A stretch of 64,000 nucleotides of DNA from an uncultured Acidobacteriaceae bacterium. Lineage in GTDB: Bacteria; Acidobacteriota; Terriglobia; Terriglobales; Acidobacteriaceae. Location of the stretch: NCBI GenBank assembly GCA_903828675.1, contig CAIKND010000029.1, forward strand, positions 1-64,000, in the 5' to 3' direction. This document shows, piece by piece, positions 55,153 to 64,000 of this stretch (position 1 is its first letter; each line of letters starts with the position of its first letter). The notes beneath the pieces are model-generated. The model saw only the letters and a program-made list of their open reading frames with translations, was not told the origin of the DNA and did no database searches. A program made the translations under genes and the position numbers.

Positions 55153-56103
55153 TCACGGCAACTGGATGCACTGCGTCTCGATGAACTGGCTGGCACCGCA
55201 GGCCATGAAACGGCAGATCAGTAGTTCCGCTTCGTCCGGGCGGTTCAGGACCCTGCGGATGGCCTCTGAAGCTTGTTCCAGCCCCTGCTCGTTCTCCACT
55301 ACGACCAACACGGCAGGCCCCGCGCCACTGAGAGCCGCGCCGAGAATGCCATGCTCCCCTACCAGCGGCAGCATCACCGGCAGCAGCGGGCAGATTGGGG
55401 CGCGGTAAGGCTGATGAATGCGATCGCTCATGGCAATCCGAAGCAGGTCGCCACGCCCTTGCGCGAAGGCTAGTCCCAAAAGCGCAACAGACTGGATATT
55501 GGCCACTACGTCGGCAAGGGGATAGCTGGCCGGAAGCACCGCGCGCGCTTTGCTGGTCGGCAACGGGTCGGCGGGAAGCACCACAATGGCGCGCCAATCG
55601 GCTGGAGGAACAACCTGGGCCACACGTACTTCCCTTCCTTCGCAGGATGCAGCTACAAAACCGCCCAGCCAGCACGCAGCCACGTTGTCCGGATGCCCCT
55701 CAAGCGCATACGCCTCTTCGAGAATCCGCTCAGAACTCCATTCGAGCTCGCCAAAATGGACAGCCAGGACGATGGCGGCCAGTAGTCCGGCAGCCGAGGA
55801 ACCGCAACCCATTCCCAGCGGAATGCCGTTGGCCATTCGAATCGCCAAAGGCACAAGCGGGCGCCCATTGCTCCGCAGCAGTTCTTTGTAGGTCTCAAGT
55901 ATCAGGTTGTCGTCGAGCCGACCGCAACGGTCTGCATTTCGACCGGAGGCGGCAATCGAAAATTGTGCGGAGGCTTCGGCCTCAATCTCAAGATAGAAAT
56001 CCAGTGCCACTGCGGCGGCATCGAAGCCGGGGCCGAGATTTGCGGAAGTCGCAGGCAGACGCAGCCGGACACTTCCGGAGGGAGGCATTCGATCGTCGCT
56101 CAT
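55153..56103 (-). CDS. thrB: Homoserine kinase
   Basis: Phosphorylates homoserine for threonine synthesis. A GHMP kinase of 316 residues: N-terminal RLPATSANLGPGFDAAAVAL, the ATP-binding loop IPLGMGCGSSAAGLLAAI (about 93-110), the third motif GHPDNVAACWLGG and the C-terminal GAALSGAGPAVLVV. It overlaps thrC by four bases (ATGA), so the two enzymes are coupled. Confidence 0.94.
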   Translation of the reverse strand: MSDDRMPPSGSVRLRLPATSANLGPGFDAAAVALDFYLEIEAEASAQFSIAASGRNADRCGRLDDNLILETYKELLRSNGRPLVPLAIRMANGIPLGMGCGSSAAGLLAAIVLAVHFGELEWSSERILEEAYALEGHPDNVAACWLGGFVAASCEGREVRVAQVVPPADWRAIVVLPADPLPTSKARAVLPASYPLADVVANIQSVALLGLAFAQGRGDLLRIAMSDRIHQPYRAPICPLLPVMLPLVGEHGILGAALSGAGPAVLVVVENEQGLEQASEAIRRVLNRPDEAELLICRFMACGASQFIETQCIQLP

Positions 56104-57455
56104 CCCGCACTACCCTTCATGGTGGCCAGCACGGCAGCCGATGTGGCTTCCACCACCATGGCATTGCGTTGAAGACCCGCAATCTCCGCACCGACACCGA
56201 CCGTCTCCTCTTCCTTCAAGAGAGTTCCGCGATGGAAGTCGATCGTGTAGTCTGCATCCTTGAGGGTGTGGCCGGTAAGGACCAATACCACCGTCTCGCC
56301 AGAAGAGATTGCGCCTTGGGCGCGTAGCTTCTTCAGCCCGGCCAAAGTAACTGCGGAGGCCGGTTCACAGCCCAACCCTTCCGTGCCCAATTCAGCTTTG
56401 GCTATGGCGATTTCGGCCTCGCTTACGTCCAGGCACCAGCCACCCGTGTCCTGAATTACGCGCACTGCCTTGCGCCACGATGCCGGGTTGCCGATCCGAA
56501 TAGCCGTGGCGCGCGTGTGCGCTTCCACCGGATCCATCGATGCTCCATGATTGTCAGTCAGGCTGCGCACCAGCGGATTGGCCCCTGCGGCTTGAATCAC
56601 CGAGATGCGCGGCATCCGCGCAACCAGGCCGAGTTCGTGCAGTTCGCGGAATCCCTTACCAAGCGCGGAACTGTTACCAAGGTTGCCACCTGGCACAATC
56701 AAGTGGTCCGGCACATTCCAGTCGAACGCCTCTGCAATCTCGAATGCGGGCGTCTTCTGCCCCTCCAGACGGTAAGGATTCACGGAGTTCAGCAGGTAGA
56801 TAGGCGCTTCCTTCACAATCTCCGTAAGCAGACTGAGGCAGCCATCAAAATCGGTATTCAACTGGCAGGTAACAGCGCCGTAGTCCATCGCTTGCGAAAG
56901 CTTGCCCCAGGCGATCTTGCCTTCAGGAATCAGTACCAGACTGCGCAGGCCTGCACGCGCGGCGTAGGCGGCCATCGCGGCAGATGTATTCCCCGTCGAC
57001 GCGCAAGCAACCCACTCGAAGCCGCGTTCCTTGGCAACGCTCATGGCCGCGGTCATGCCCGTGTCCTTGAACGAGCCGGTCGGATTCATGCCCTGATGCT
57101 TGGCAAAGAGCTGGTCAATCCCCAGCGCCTTTGCGGCGCGGGTCAGATGGTAGAGCGGCGTGTTGCCCTCGCGCAACGTAACGGCATTGCCAAAGCTGTC
57201 GAGAATGGGCAGCAGCTCACGGAAGCGCCAAACTCCCGAGTGGTCCAGTGCCTCTGACGAGCTGCGGCGCTCTCGCCACAGCCACTTGAGCGCACCAGGG
57301 TTGGGGCGGTCATTACCCCGCCGCTGGCCCCAGCCGGGATATTCCACTTCAAACAGATCGCCACAAACGGCACAACGGAAGTCGGGCTGCGCTTCCGCGC
57401 CCGTTATCCGCGCCCCGCATCCGAAACAGCGCAACTGGTGCAAATTGTCGTTCAT
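56100..57455 (-). CDS. thrC: Threonine synthase
   Basis: Converts O-phosphohomoserine to threonine with PLP. The 451-residue enzyme has an N-terminal zinc ribbon (Cys10, Cys13, Cys28, Cys31), the PLP lysine Lys130 in MNPTGSFKDTG, and the phosphate-binding glycine loop GGNLGNSSALG. Its family type is the fold II enzyme with the CxxC...CxxC head. The threonine aldolase in this window would use its product. Upstream gene in a thrC-thrB operon; thrA is not here. Confidence 0.94.
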   Translation of the reverse strand: MNDNLHQLRCFGCGARITGAEAQPDFRCAVCGDLFEVEYPGWGQRRGNDRPNPGALKWLWRERRSSSEALDHSGVWRFRELLPILDSFGNAVTLREGNTPLYHLTRAAKALGIDQLFAKHQGMNPTGSFKDTGMTAAMSVAKERGFEWVACASTGNTSAAMAAYAARAGLRSLVLIPEGKIAWGKLSQAMDYGAVTCQLNTDFDGCLSLLTEIVKEAPIYLLNSVNPYRLEGQKTPAFEIAEAFDWNVPDHLIVPGGNLGNSSALGKGFRELHELGLVARMPRISVIQAAGANPLVRSLTDNHGASMDPVEAHTRATAIRIGNPASWRKAVRVIQDTGGWCLDVSEAEIAIAKAELGTEGLGCEPASAVTLAGLKKLRAQGAISSGETVVLVLTGHTLKDADYTIDFHRGTLLKEEETVGVGAEIAGLQRNAMVVEATSAAVLATMKGSAG

Positions 57456-57515
57456 ACCTGGTGTTAGCCTACCAGCGTAGGCGGAATTTTGCAGTAAACA
57501 GAAGGTTGGCGCACT

Positions 57516-58295
57516 TTGAACGCGAAGAGTTTCTTCCCTGCACTGCTCGGATTGGCGCTGTTCGTCCCCTTACAGGCACAGGAACCCCTGCGAGTGGCCG
57601 CAGCCGCCGACCTTGAGCCGGCCCTGCCTCCAATCCTTAAACAGTTTCATCAGGCAACTGGAATTCGCGCAGAAGCCACCTTCCAGGCTTCGGCGATGTT
57701 GACCGCGCAGATTCAGAATGGCGCGCCATTTGATCTGTTCCTATCTGCTGATCTGAGTTACCCCAAACGATTGATCGATGCAGGGCTTGCGGATGCCGGG
57801 GACTTGCCAAACAACTCCACGCCCGTCATCTACGCCAAAGGAACGCTGGTGCTGTGGGCGCGCAAGGATTCCCAATTGCCCCCGCCGTCGCTCGATCTCC
57901 TGCGCCACGCCACCCTCAAAAGTCTTGCAATCGCCAATCCGGAGCGGGCGCCATACGGGCGAGCTGCCCTGGCAGCGCTTACCGGTCTCAAGCTCTACAA
58001 CGCCCTCAAGCCGCGCCTGGTTACGGCTGAGAACATTGCACAGGCAGCGCAATTCGTTGATTCCGGCAATGCGGATGCGGGGTTGATCTCGCTCACCTCT
58101 GCGCTGACGCCGCGCCTGGCAGCCAGCGGTTCATACTTCGTGATCCCGCGCGATCTTTACCCGCCTATCGAGCAAGGCGTGGTAATCGTGAGCAAGACCA
58201 GGCAGCGTGCCGGGGCGCAGAAACTGATCGACTTCCTGCTTTCTGCTCCAGTGCAGGCACAGCTTGCCAGCAAAGGCCTCACACCAGTGAAGTGA
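57516..58295 (+). CDS. modA: Molybdate ABC transporter substrate-binding protein
   Basis: The periplasmic molybdate (possibly tungstate) binder of 259 residues. A signal peptide ends near PLQAQEP. The mature protein begins RVAAAADLEPALPPILKQF and has the ModA segments FQASAMLTAQIQNGAPFDLFLSADL and IANPERAPYGRAA. TTG is the only start before the signal peptide, with AAGG about 11 bases upstream. The permease and ATPase genes follow, but only after 395 bases of non-coding repeats. Confidence 0.9.
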   Translation: MNAKSFFPALLGLALFVPLQAQEPLRVAAAADLEPALPPILKQFHQATGIRAEATFQASAMLTAQIQNGAPFDLFLSADLSYPKRLIDAGLADAGDLPNNSTPVIYAKGTLVLWARKDSQLPPPSLDLLRHATLKSLAIANPERAPYGRAALAALTGLKLYNALKPRLVTAENIAQAAQFVDSGNADAGLISLTSALTPRLAASGSYFVIPRDLYPPIEQGVVIVSKTRQRAGAQKLIDFLLSAPVQAQLASKGLTPVK

Positions 58296-58690
58296 AGCAT
58301 CAAGCTCCGCCCTGGGAAGTTCCAAAGAACCGGCCGTAGAAGTAAATATCCTCCGCCAGGGCCGGTGACTTTATGGTTGGTGGCCCCTCAAAGGGGCCTT
58401 GCACTGCGCCTTATGGCGGAAGCCTCGTAATAGATCCGGCAACTCAATACCGTACGGGCGGGAAGAAGATGCCATTGTTTCCTTGCCGGATCAATATCGC
58501 CGTCAGATTTATCCCCGCGATGTCTGGCGTCGGCAATTCTTTCCGGACCGGTACTTCGAACTGTCGCCCTTCGCCCGCGCCGCAGGCGCACTGCATGTTA
58601 GCCCAGCGCTTAAGCGCTGGGTATAGCTGAGTTACACTCGACATTGGTCGGCGCAACCTTCAATCCACGCCGGCGTAATACCCTGGAGCC
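58296..58690. other. Non-coding gap inside mod locus, rich in palindromes
   Basis: Holds several hairpins: CCGGCC/GGCCGG (58331-58367), GGCCCCT/AGGGGCC (58383-58400), CGCC-TTAT-GGCG, and the 20-bp palindrome described separately. I could not match it to the molybdenum-cofactor riboswitch. It has the character of intergenic repeat insertion. Confidence 0.5.
58602..58621. repeat. 20-bp perfect palindrome
   Basis: CCCAGCGCTTAAGCGCTGGG is a perfect palindrome, of the REP-like kind common in acidobacterial intergenic DNA. It lies 70 bases before modB. Confidence 0.8.
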
Positions 58691-59359
58691 ATGGACTGGC
58701 AAGCGTTCGCACTCACTCTCAGGCTGGCGACCGTCACTACGGCTATCCTGCTGGCCGTGGCAGTGCCCCTGGCGGCTCTGCTGGTGTTGGGACGTAGCCG
58801 TTGGCTGCCGGTGCTCGAGGCGTTGGCTACGCTCCCGCTCGTGCTGCCGCCTACGGTGCTCGGCTTCTTCATGCTGGTTCTGTTGGGGCCGCGTACCGCC
58901 GTGGGCCGCTGGATTACCGCGTTGCTTGGCCACCCCCTGGCTTTCTCGTTCTCAGGACTGGTCGTTGGTTCGGTCATTTACAGCCTGCCCTTCGCAGTGC
59001 AACCGCTGGTGGCTGGGTTTGGGGCCGTCGAGCCGGCGCTAGTGGACGCGGCGCGCATGCTAGGAGCAGGACCGGTGCGGTTGGTGCTCACCCTGTTGGT
59101 TCCGCTGGCGCGGCGTTCGCTGGTAGCCGCGACGGTGCTCAGCTTTCTACACACAGTCGGCGAGTTTGGCGTAGTGCTGATGCTCGGTGGTGACATTCCC
59201 GGCGCAACGCGGACACTCTCCATCGTGCTCTACAACCAGGTTGAGAACTTCGACTATGGAGCCGCCGGCCGCACATCTGCCATCCTGCTCGGGTTGAGCG
59301 TCATGGCCCTGGCGGCCATCTACTCCTCCGGGCAGTCGAGCAGGAGGCGCCGTGCTTGA
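58691..59359 (+). CDS. modB: Molybdate ABC transporter permease
   Basis: A 222-residue inner membrane permease with five or six helices. The ABC EAA-type loop is DAARMLGAGPVRLVLTLLVPLARRSLVAA (about 118-146), and the N-terminal TLRLATVTTAILLAVAVPLAALL is typical of ModB. GGAG stands close before the ATG. It overlaps modC by eight bases. Confidence 0.92.
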   Translation: MDWQAFALTLRLATVTTAILLAVAVPLAALLVLGRSRWLPVLEALATLPLVLPPTVLGFFMLVLLGPRTAVGRWITALLGHPLAFSFSGLVVGSVIYSLPFAVQPLVAGFGAVEPALVDAARMLGAGPVRLVLTLLVPLARRSLVAATVLSFLHTVGEFGVVLMLGGDIPGATRTLSIVLYNQVENFDYGAAGRTSAILLGLSVMALAAIYSSGQSSRRRRA

Positions 59360-60056
59360 ACTTGCGCTGAATGCGCGACGAGGCACCTTCCAACTGCAAA
59401 TGACGTGTAGCTTAGCGTCGGATTGGACTGTCATCTTTGGTCCTTCCGGCGCTGGCAAGAGTACTTTGCTGCGACTGCTATCCGGGCTGGAAAGGCCCGA
59501 TCACGGTCGAATCACGCTAGACAGCTACATGTTGACTGATTCTGCCACTGGACTGTGGCGCAAGCCCGGCCACCGGCACACCTCGATGGTTGCGCAGCAG
59601 CATGCTCTCTTCCCTCACCTCAGCGTCGCGGCCAACGTCGCCTATGGCTTGAACCATCTCGACTGTGCTGGCCGTGCGGCGCGCGTCGAGGAAATGCTGA
59701 ACCTCGTCGATGCAAAAGATTTGGCTGGCCGTCGCCCGAGGGACCTTTCCGGCGGTGAGGCTCAACGCGTAGCTCTGGCAAGAGCCCTGGCGCCCGCACC
59801 GCGCCTTCTACTGCTGGACGAGCCCTTCTCCGCACTCGACGGCGCCGCCAGCGAGGCGCTCCTTGGCCGGCTTAGACTCTGGCTGCGCGCCAACGGCGTC
59901 CAGACCGTATTGGCCACTCACGAAGCCGCTGACGCCTTTGCAACCCGCGCCGAAGTCGCTCTGCTGAGTGAAGGAAATCTGATCGCGTTGGGACTCGCGG
60001 AGGATGTGTTGGCAGCAGAGCGAGAACGGTTGTTTCGACGCCTGCGTTCTTTCTAG
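59352..60056 (+). CDS. modC: Molybdate ABC transporter ATPase, short form
   Basis: Drives molybdate uptake. The ABC domain is complete: Walker A GPSGAGKSTLL (about 30-40), Q loop in TSMVAQQHALFPHLSV, signature [16 protein letters not shown], Walker B LLLLDEPFSAL and the switch His in VLATHEAADA. At 234 residues it lacks the C-terminal MOP/TOBE domain of about 120 residues that binds molybdate for trans-inhibition in many ModC proteins. The GTG start has AGGAGG five bases upstream, within the end of modB. Confidence 0.92.
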   Translation: MLELALNARRGTFQLQMTCSLASDWTVIFGPSGAGKSTLLRLLSGLERPDHGRITLDSYMLTDSATGLWRKPGHRHTSMVAQQHALFPHLSVAANVAYGLNHLDCAGRAARVEEMLNLVDAKDLAGRRPRDLSGGEAQRVALARALAPAPRLLLLDEPFSALDGAASEALLGRLRLWLRANGVQTVLATHEAADAFATRAEVALLSEGNLIALGLAEDVLAAERERLFRRLRSF

Positions 60057-60140
60057 CCTCTCACGCCGTTACCGGCCCGCGTGTGGATGAAACCCCCTCG
60101 TCGAGCATCTCCCGCTGACTCGCTAACTTTCTATCTCTGC

Positions 60141-60167
60141 GCAGCAGGGGCTGACTTGCTGCTTTTT
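60141..60167 (+). terminator. Terminator of the mod operon
   Basis: GCAGCA and TGCTGC form a 6-bp stem with a ten-base loop followed by TTTTT, about 85 bases after the modC stop. Confidence 0.6.
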
Positions 60168-60222
60168 GTTTCAACCCTTCACTCGAGTTGTTGAACGCAC
60201 CGCCTAACTAGAACCATGCCTC

Positions 60223-61281
60223 TTATCGGAACCCGACCAGCACCGGCTCCACATCCAGGCTGATGCCGAACTTCGCCTCTACGGCGGTAAAGATCTGGCT
60301 GGCCAAAGCGAGGATCTCATCAGCCGTGGCGTTGCCGCGGTTGATGAGCGCCAACGTATGCCGCGACGAAATACCAGCCGCGCCCAGTGCATAGCCCTTC
60401 GGGAATCCGGCCTGTTCGATAAGCCAGGCGGCGGGCAGTTTCACCTGTCCCGGACCCGCTGGGAAGCGTGGCGGATCCTTCACGCCGGCTTCCGCAATGC
60501 GCTTGACCTGATCATCAGAAACTACCGGATTCTTGAAGAAGCTGCCCGCGCTTCTACAGTCCGGGTCGTCGTTGACCATCAGCATTCCCTTGGACTGCCG
60601 AACGCGTCGCACTGCAGCGGCCACCTCAACCAGGCTGGTTTCAGCGCTCTCCTGCCTGTTGTCCTGAAGGGTGCGTTGCAGGTCGGCGTATCGCAGTGTT
60701 GGTGCTCCGTCCAGGGTAAGCCTGTAGTCCACGCGGGTCACGACATAGCGCCCCCGATCGGTCGAATTGAATCGACTGGTGCGATAAGCGAAGCCGCACT
60801 CGGCCGCTGTGAACTCGACGAATGCGTGCTGCTGCAAATCGAAAGCCCGTACGCGCTCTATCCCGGAAGCTACCTCTTGCCCATAGGCCCCGACATTCTG
60901 CACCGGCGTGCCGCCCACTGTCCCGGGAATCCCGGCCAGGCACTCGATGCCCGCGCAATTGTCGCGAACACTTCGCTCAACAAAACCATCCCAATCCTCA
61001 CCGCCGCCGACGCGATAGATCTTATGGCAGGATGAATCGACTGCTGCCTCAGCAGTAATTCCGCGCAATGCCACCTGAAGCACTAGCCCATTGAAGCCCG
61101 CATCGGAAACCAGCAGGTTGCTGCCACCGCCAAGCACAAACATCGCAATGCCGCGATCCCCTGCCCACACGGCCGCCTCGGCAACGTCGTCTTCGCTTGC
61201 GGCTTCAACAAACCATCGTGCCGGGCCGCCGATACCGAAGGTCGTGAACGGTGCGAGCGGCTGATTTTCTTTCATGAGCAT
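60223..61281 (-). CDS. murB: UDP-N-acetylenolpyruvoylglucosamine reductase
   Basis: Reduces the enolpyruvyl group to make UDP-MurNAc in peptidoglycan synthesis. The FAD-binding segment is FTTFGIGGPARWFVEA and FVLGGGSNLLVSDAGF. The catalytic serine segment is DCRSAGSFFKNPVV (serine in AGSFFKNP) and the substrate Glu region lies in the C-terminal VEAKFGISLDVEPVLVG. At 352 residues it fits the shorter type. The start MLMKENQ is chosen over an ATG 66 bases earlier; an ATG two codons later is equally possible. Confidence 0.93.
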   Translation of the reverse strand: MLMKENQPLAPFTTFGIGGPARWFVEAASEDDVAEAAVWAGDRGIAMFVLGGGSNLLVSDAGFNGLVLQVALRGITAEAAVDSSCHKIYRVGGGEDWDGFVERSVRDNCAGIECLAGIPGTVGGTPVQNVGAYGQEVASGIERVRAFDLQQHAFVEFTAAECGFAYRTSRFNSTDRGRYVVTRVDYRLTLDGAPTLRYADLQRTLQDNRQESAETSLVEVAAAVRRVRQSKGMLMVNDDPDCRSAGSFFKNPVVSDDQVKRIAEAGVKDPPRFPAGPGQVKLPAAWLIEQAGFPKGYALGAAGISSRHTLALINRGNATADEILALASQIFTAVEAKFGISLDVEPVLVGFR

Positions 61282-61349
61282 CGGATAAAGCCTACACCAC
61301 AGGATTAACGATAGAATGGTTACAGGCAACTTCCCTGCCGGAGGCAAAC

Positions 61350-61778
61350 ATGTACCCAGAATTGATGGTAATTCCCATGCGCGAGGAACTGGTACGCGCG
61401 GGGATCAAGGAAACCCGATCAGCCGAGGACGTAGACTCGGCCATTTCACAACCCGGTACAACGCTCTTGGTCGTGAACTCGATCTGCGGTTGCGCGGCGG
61501 GCAAGATGCGTCCCGGCGTACGTCTGGCTTTAGGCAACTCCGCCAACCTGCCCGACCACAAAATCACCGTGTTCGCTGGTCAGGATCGCGAAGCCACCGA
61601 CCGCGCCCGCAGCTACTTTGAAGGCAACCCGCCCAGTTCCCCGGCCATTGCCATTCTCCGTGACGGAAAGCTGGTCTATCTGATGCAGCGATCCGTAATT
61701 GAACAAGCTACCGCGCAACAAATTGCAGGCGAGTTAGTCCGCGCCTTCGATGAATTCTGCGCCAAGGCTACCGCATAG
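61350..61778 (+). CDS. Bacilliredoxin (BrxA/BrxB, YphP/YqiW family)
   Basis: A 142-residue thiol-disulfide protein that in Firmicutes removes bacillithiol from proteins. The CGC motif is present (Cys46-Gly-Cys48 in VNSICGCAAGKMRPG), with the family segment SSPAIAILRDGKLVYLMQR. In organisms without bacillithiol the partner thiol is unknown. The gene is divergent from murB and shares a perfect terminator with the permease gene on its right. Confidence 0.9.
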   Translation: MYPELMVIPMREELVRAGIKETRSAEDVDSAISQPGTTLLVVNSICGCAAGKMRPGVRLALGNSANLPDHKITVFAGQDREATDRARSYFEGNPPSSPAIAILRDGKLVYLMQRSVIEQATAQQIAGELVRAFDEFCAKATA

Positions 61779-61800
61779 ACATCCTGCTTTGAGCTTCTAA

Positions 61801-61836
61801 TGCAGACCGGCCTCCCGCAGGGGAGGCCGGTCTGCA
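61801..61836. terminator. Perfect 16-bp terminator between bacilliredoxin and permease genes
   Basis: TGCAGACCGGCCTCCC and GGGAGGCCGGTCTGCA are perfectly paired around GCAG. The convergent genes on both sides can share it. Confidence 0.85.
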
Positions 61837-61852
61837 TTAGATCTTCAACCAA

Positions 61853-63385
61853 TCAGTCGCCCTCTTGAGCCTTCGCCAGTTTCTGCACCTTGCTGTGCCT
61901 GATCGAGTAGCCAAAGTAGATCACCAGCCCGAACAGCAACCAGCCGATCATCACCTCCCAGGTGATCTTTGGCAGGCGGGTCATCAGGAATAGAGCAGTG
62001 ACGATGCCTAGAATCGGCACCAGCGGAACAAACGGCGTCTTGAAGGGTCTGTGCAAGTCCGGATGGCGGACTCGAAGCACCCAAACGCCCGCGCAGACAA
62101 TCGTGAACGCAAGCAGCGTGCCGATGTTCACCAGCTTCGACAGTTGGTCAATCGGAAGGAATCCGGGCATAATGGCCACCACCGCGCCGACAGCGATGCT
62201 CGAAATCCACGGCGTGCGGAACTTGGGATGAATGGCCGAAGCCCACTTGGGTAGCAGTCCGTCGCGGGACATCGAGAAGAAGACGCGCGACTGACCCAGC
62301 AACATGACCAGCATCACTGTTCCCAGTCCAAACACCGCGCCAACGTTGACCAGCAGCTCTCCCCAGCCAATTCCTGTCACTTTGATGCCCAGTGCTACCG
62401 GAGCCTCAACGTTGAGTTCCTTGTAGTTCTTCAGTCCGGTAAGAACCGTGGAGACCAGGATGTAGAGCACTGTGCAGACGGCCAGCGAGCCGAGAATCCC
62501 GATCGGCATATCGCGCTGCGGGTTCTTCGCCTCCTGGGCTGCGGTGGAAACGGCGTCAAACCCAATGTAGGCAAAGAAGATCGAAGAGGCGCCCGTGGCG
62601 ACGCCGAGATAGCCGAAGTTGCCGTGCCCGTCTGAAGGCGGAAAGAACGGATGCCAATTGTGAAAGGCCAGCGCCGGATGGAGGATTAGGTAATAGCCGC
62701 CCAGCGCGATAAAGATGCCGACGATGCTCAACTTCACCACCACAATGGCGGAGTTCAGATTCGCCGACTCCTTGATGCCAATCACCAGAACCGCGGTGAT
62801 GACGACAATCGCCAGCATGGCCACCAGGTTGAACAGACCGGTTGCATGTTGTAAAGGCGCTGCGTCGATTCCCGCAGGCAGAGCGGAAAGGTGCATCCAT
62901 TGCTGTTGATAAAAGACCAGCGGCGTTCCCGGAGTGGCCGTCAGTTGCGGCGGAATATAGATGCCAATCTGCTGCAACAGGCTGTTGAAGTAGCCCGACC
63001 AGCCAGAGGCGACAGTCGCAGCGCCAAAGCCGTACTCCAGCCCCAGATCCCATCCGATAATCCACGCGACAAACTCCCCCAGAGTGGCGTAGCCATACGT
63101 ATAGGCGGAGCCCGCAATCGGGATGATGGAGGCAAACTCGGCATAGCACAGGCCGGCGAAGGCGCACACGATTCCTGCCAGCACAAAGCTCAGCGAAACA
63201 GCCGGGCCCGCGGAAGTTGCCGCGGCCTGCCCGGTTAGGACAAAGATGCCCGCACCAATTATGGCGCCAATGCCCAGTGTGATAAGGTTCAGCGCGCCCA
63301 AAGAACGCTTGAGCGTGTGTTCGCCCTGTTCACCAGCCTCTTGCGAGAGCATCGACATGGGTTTGATACGAAGCAGCCTTGACAT
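61853..63385 (-). CDS. APC-superfamily amino acid permease, CAT-like
   Basis: A 510-residue transporter with 12 or more helices. The first helix has the APC hallmark LITLGIGAIIGAGIFVLTGQAA. The last part (PLVPILGIVTALFLMTRLPKITWEVMIGWLLFGLVIYFGY) resembles the cationic amino acid transporter C-terminal domain. The substrate is probably a cationic or neutral amino acid. It is the second of two tandem, related permease genes, 36 bases after the first. Confidence 0.9.
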   Translation of the reverse strand: MSRLLRIKPMSMLSQEAGEQGEHTLKRSLGALNLITLGIGAIIGAGIFVLTGQAAATSAGPAVSLSFVLAGIVCAFAGLCYAEFASIIPIAGSAYTYGYATLGEFVAWIIGWDLGLEYGFGAATVASGWSGYFNSLLQQIGIYIPPQLTATPGTPLVFYQQQWMHLSALPAGIDAAPLQHATGLFNLVAMLAIVVITAVLVIGIKESANLNSAIVVVKLSIVGIFIALGGYYLILHPALAFHNWHPFFPPSDGHGNFGYLGVATGASSIFFAYIGFDAVSTAAQEAKNPQRDMPIGILGSLAVCTVLYILVSTVLTGLKNYKELNVEAPVALGIKVTGIGWGELLVNVGAVFGLGTVMLVMLLGQSRVFFSMSRDGLLPKWASAIHPKFRTPWISSIAVGAVVAIMPGFLPIDQLSKLVNIGTLLAFTIVCAGVWVLRVRHPDLHRPFKTPFVPLVPILGIVTALFLMTRLPKITWEVMIGWLLFGLVIYFGYSIRHSKVQKLAKAQEGD

Positions 63386-63421
63386 GAATGAGGGACTTCC
63401 TCCTCGTGAGTTTTTTCAGCT

Positions 63422-64000
63422 TCAATTCAGTTCGATTTGAGCCGGCTTGGCCAGCCGGCGCGACCAGAAAAGGTACACAGGGATGCCGAGCAGAACCAGC
63501 ACCAGGCCCGGCCATGTGTACTGGGGCTTGTAACGCAATAATACGATACAAATCCAGGCGGCCATCACGATGTAAACCGCCGGCAGTAACGGATAGCCCA
63601 GCGCCTTGTAGGGCCGCGGGGTGTTCGGTTGCTTGAAGCGAAGCACGAAAAGCCCAACGATGGTCAGAATGTAAAACACCAGTTCCGCAAAAATAATATA
63701 GTCCAGCAACTGGCTGTAAGACCCGGAGACGCAAAGCACCACCGTCCACCCGGCCTGCACCAGCAACCCTGCCACAGGTGTCTTGTAGCGCGGATGCAGT
63801 TCGCCCACCGACTTGAAAAAAAGCCCGTCGCGGCTCATGGCGTAGTAGTACACACGCGCACCGGCCAACGTCATCCCATTCGCACAGCCGAAAGTTGAAA
63901 TCAGGATTGCGCCAGCCATCAGCAACGCGCCGCCGGAGTGAAATATCTGGCCCAGCGCCGCCGTTGCCACTCGATCCTCTGCCGCATACTGGATGCCCCG
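63422..64000 (-). CDS. APC-superfamily amino acid permease, C-terminal part (runs off the window)
   Basis: The last 192 residues of a permease. The frame stays open through the right edge (GIQYAAEDRVATAALGQIFH), so the N-terminus is beyond 64000. The visible part includes helices such as GALLMAGAILISTFGCANGM and YIIFAELVFYILTIVGLFVL. It shares features with the downstream permease (YYYAMSRDGL here, FFSMSRDGL there), suggesting an old gene duplication. Confidence 0.88.
   Translation of the reverse strand, partial: RGIQYAAEDRVATAALGQIFHSGGALLMAGAILISTFGCANGMTLAGARVYYYAMSRDGLFFKSVGELHPRYKTPVAGLLVQAGWTVVLCVSGSYSQLLDYIIFAELVFYILTIVGLFVLRFKQPNTPRPYKALGYPLLPAVYIVMAAWICIVLLRYKPQYTWPGLVLVLLGIPVYLFWSRRLAKPAQIELN

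Noticed and set aside
58296-58690. Molybdenum-cofactor riboswitch between modA and modB
   Set aside because: Several hairpins exist, but I could not find the conserved core bases; the content fits REP-like palindromes better.

Overview
The window looks like a chromosomal segment of an acidobacterium (Acidobacteriota, probably the Terriglobales/Acidobacteriaceae group). This is inferred from gene content and style, not from a marker gene. The clues are high-GC coding regions, a secreted CBM9/DUF5916-type beta-barrel protein, large APC/CAT amino acid permeases, a eukaryote-like (type II) glutamine synthetase, Ala/Pro-rich porins, and many short palindromic intergenic repeats. There are no rRNA, tRNA or CRISPR loci.

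Layout. 1-7.1 kb: the 3' end of a group II intron abuts a secreted GH2 beta-mannosidase, which is divergent from a LacI-type regulator; then a glycosyltransferase, a small zinc-ribbon protein and an FkbM methyltransferase. 7.3-15 kb: a tightly overlapping efflux operon (TolC, lipoprotein adaptor, RND pump, small DUF2892 membrane protein), a small unknown gene, an ECF sigma factor fused to a zinc-binding anti-sigma-like domain, and OsmC. 15-22 kb: PgsA, glutamate dehydrogenase, and a hybrid CHASE3/PAS histidine kinase overlapping a REC-EAL response regulator. 22-29 kb: a frameshifted trpE, trpG with a secreted unknown protein, acylphosphatase, apt, and a KdpDE-like two-component pair.

29-40 kb: a nitrogen-flavoured block (porin, amino acid permease, PP2C phosphatase, Ser/Thr kinase, type II glutamine synthetase). 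A nearly identical 30-nt box lies upstream of both the porin and glnA, suggesting a shared regulon. Threonine aldolase with two unknown genes, an STN-like secreted protein, REP-like repeats and a previously uncalled 53-aa membrane protein follow. 40-46.6 kb: uvrA, a CPBP protease and the DUF5916 barrel.

46.7-49.5 kb is the accessory region and the most unusual part. Orphan rhs tip cassettes (core fragment plus variable C-terminus, one with a candidate membrane immunity gene) are separated by copies of a hairpin repeat whose stems differ between copies but stay paired. A 29-nt direct repeat flanks the whole set. 49.6-64 kb returns to housekeeping genes: pyrE, an OmpA lipoprotein, uvrC, YcxB-like and S4 proteins, thioredoxin, thrC-thrB, modA-modBC (modA split from modBC by palindromic repeats), murB, a bacilliredoxin and two tandem APC permeases, the last running off the right edge.
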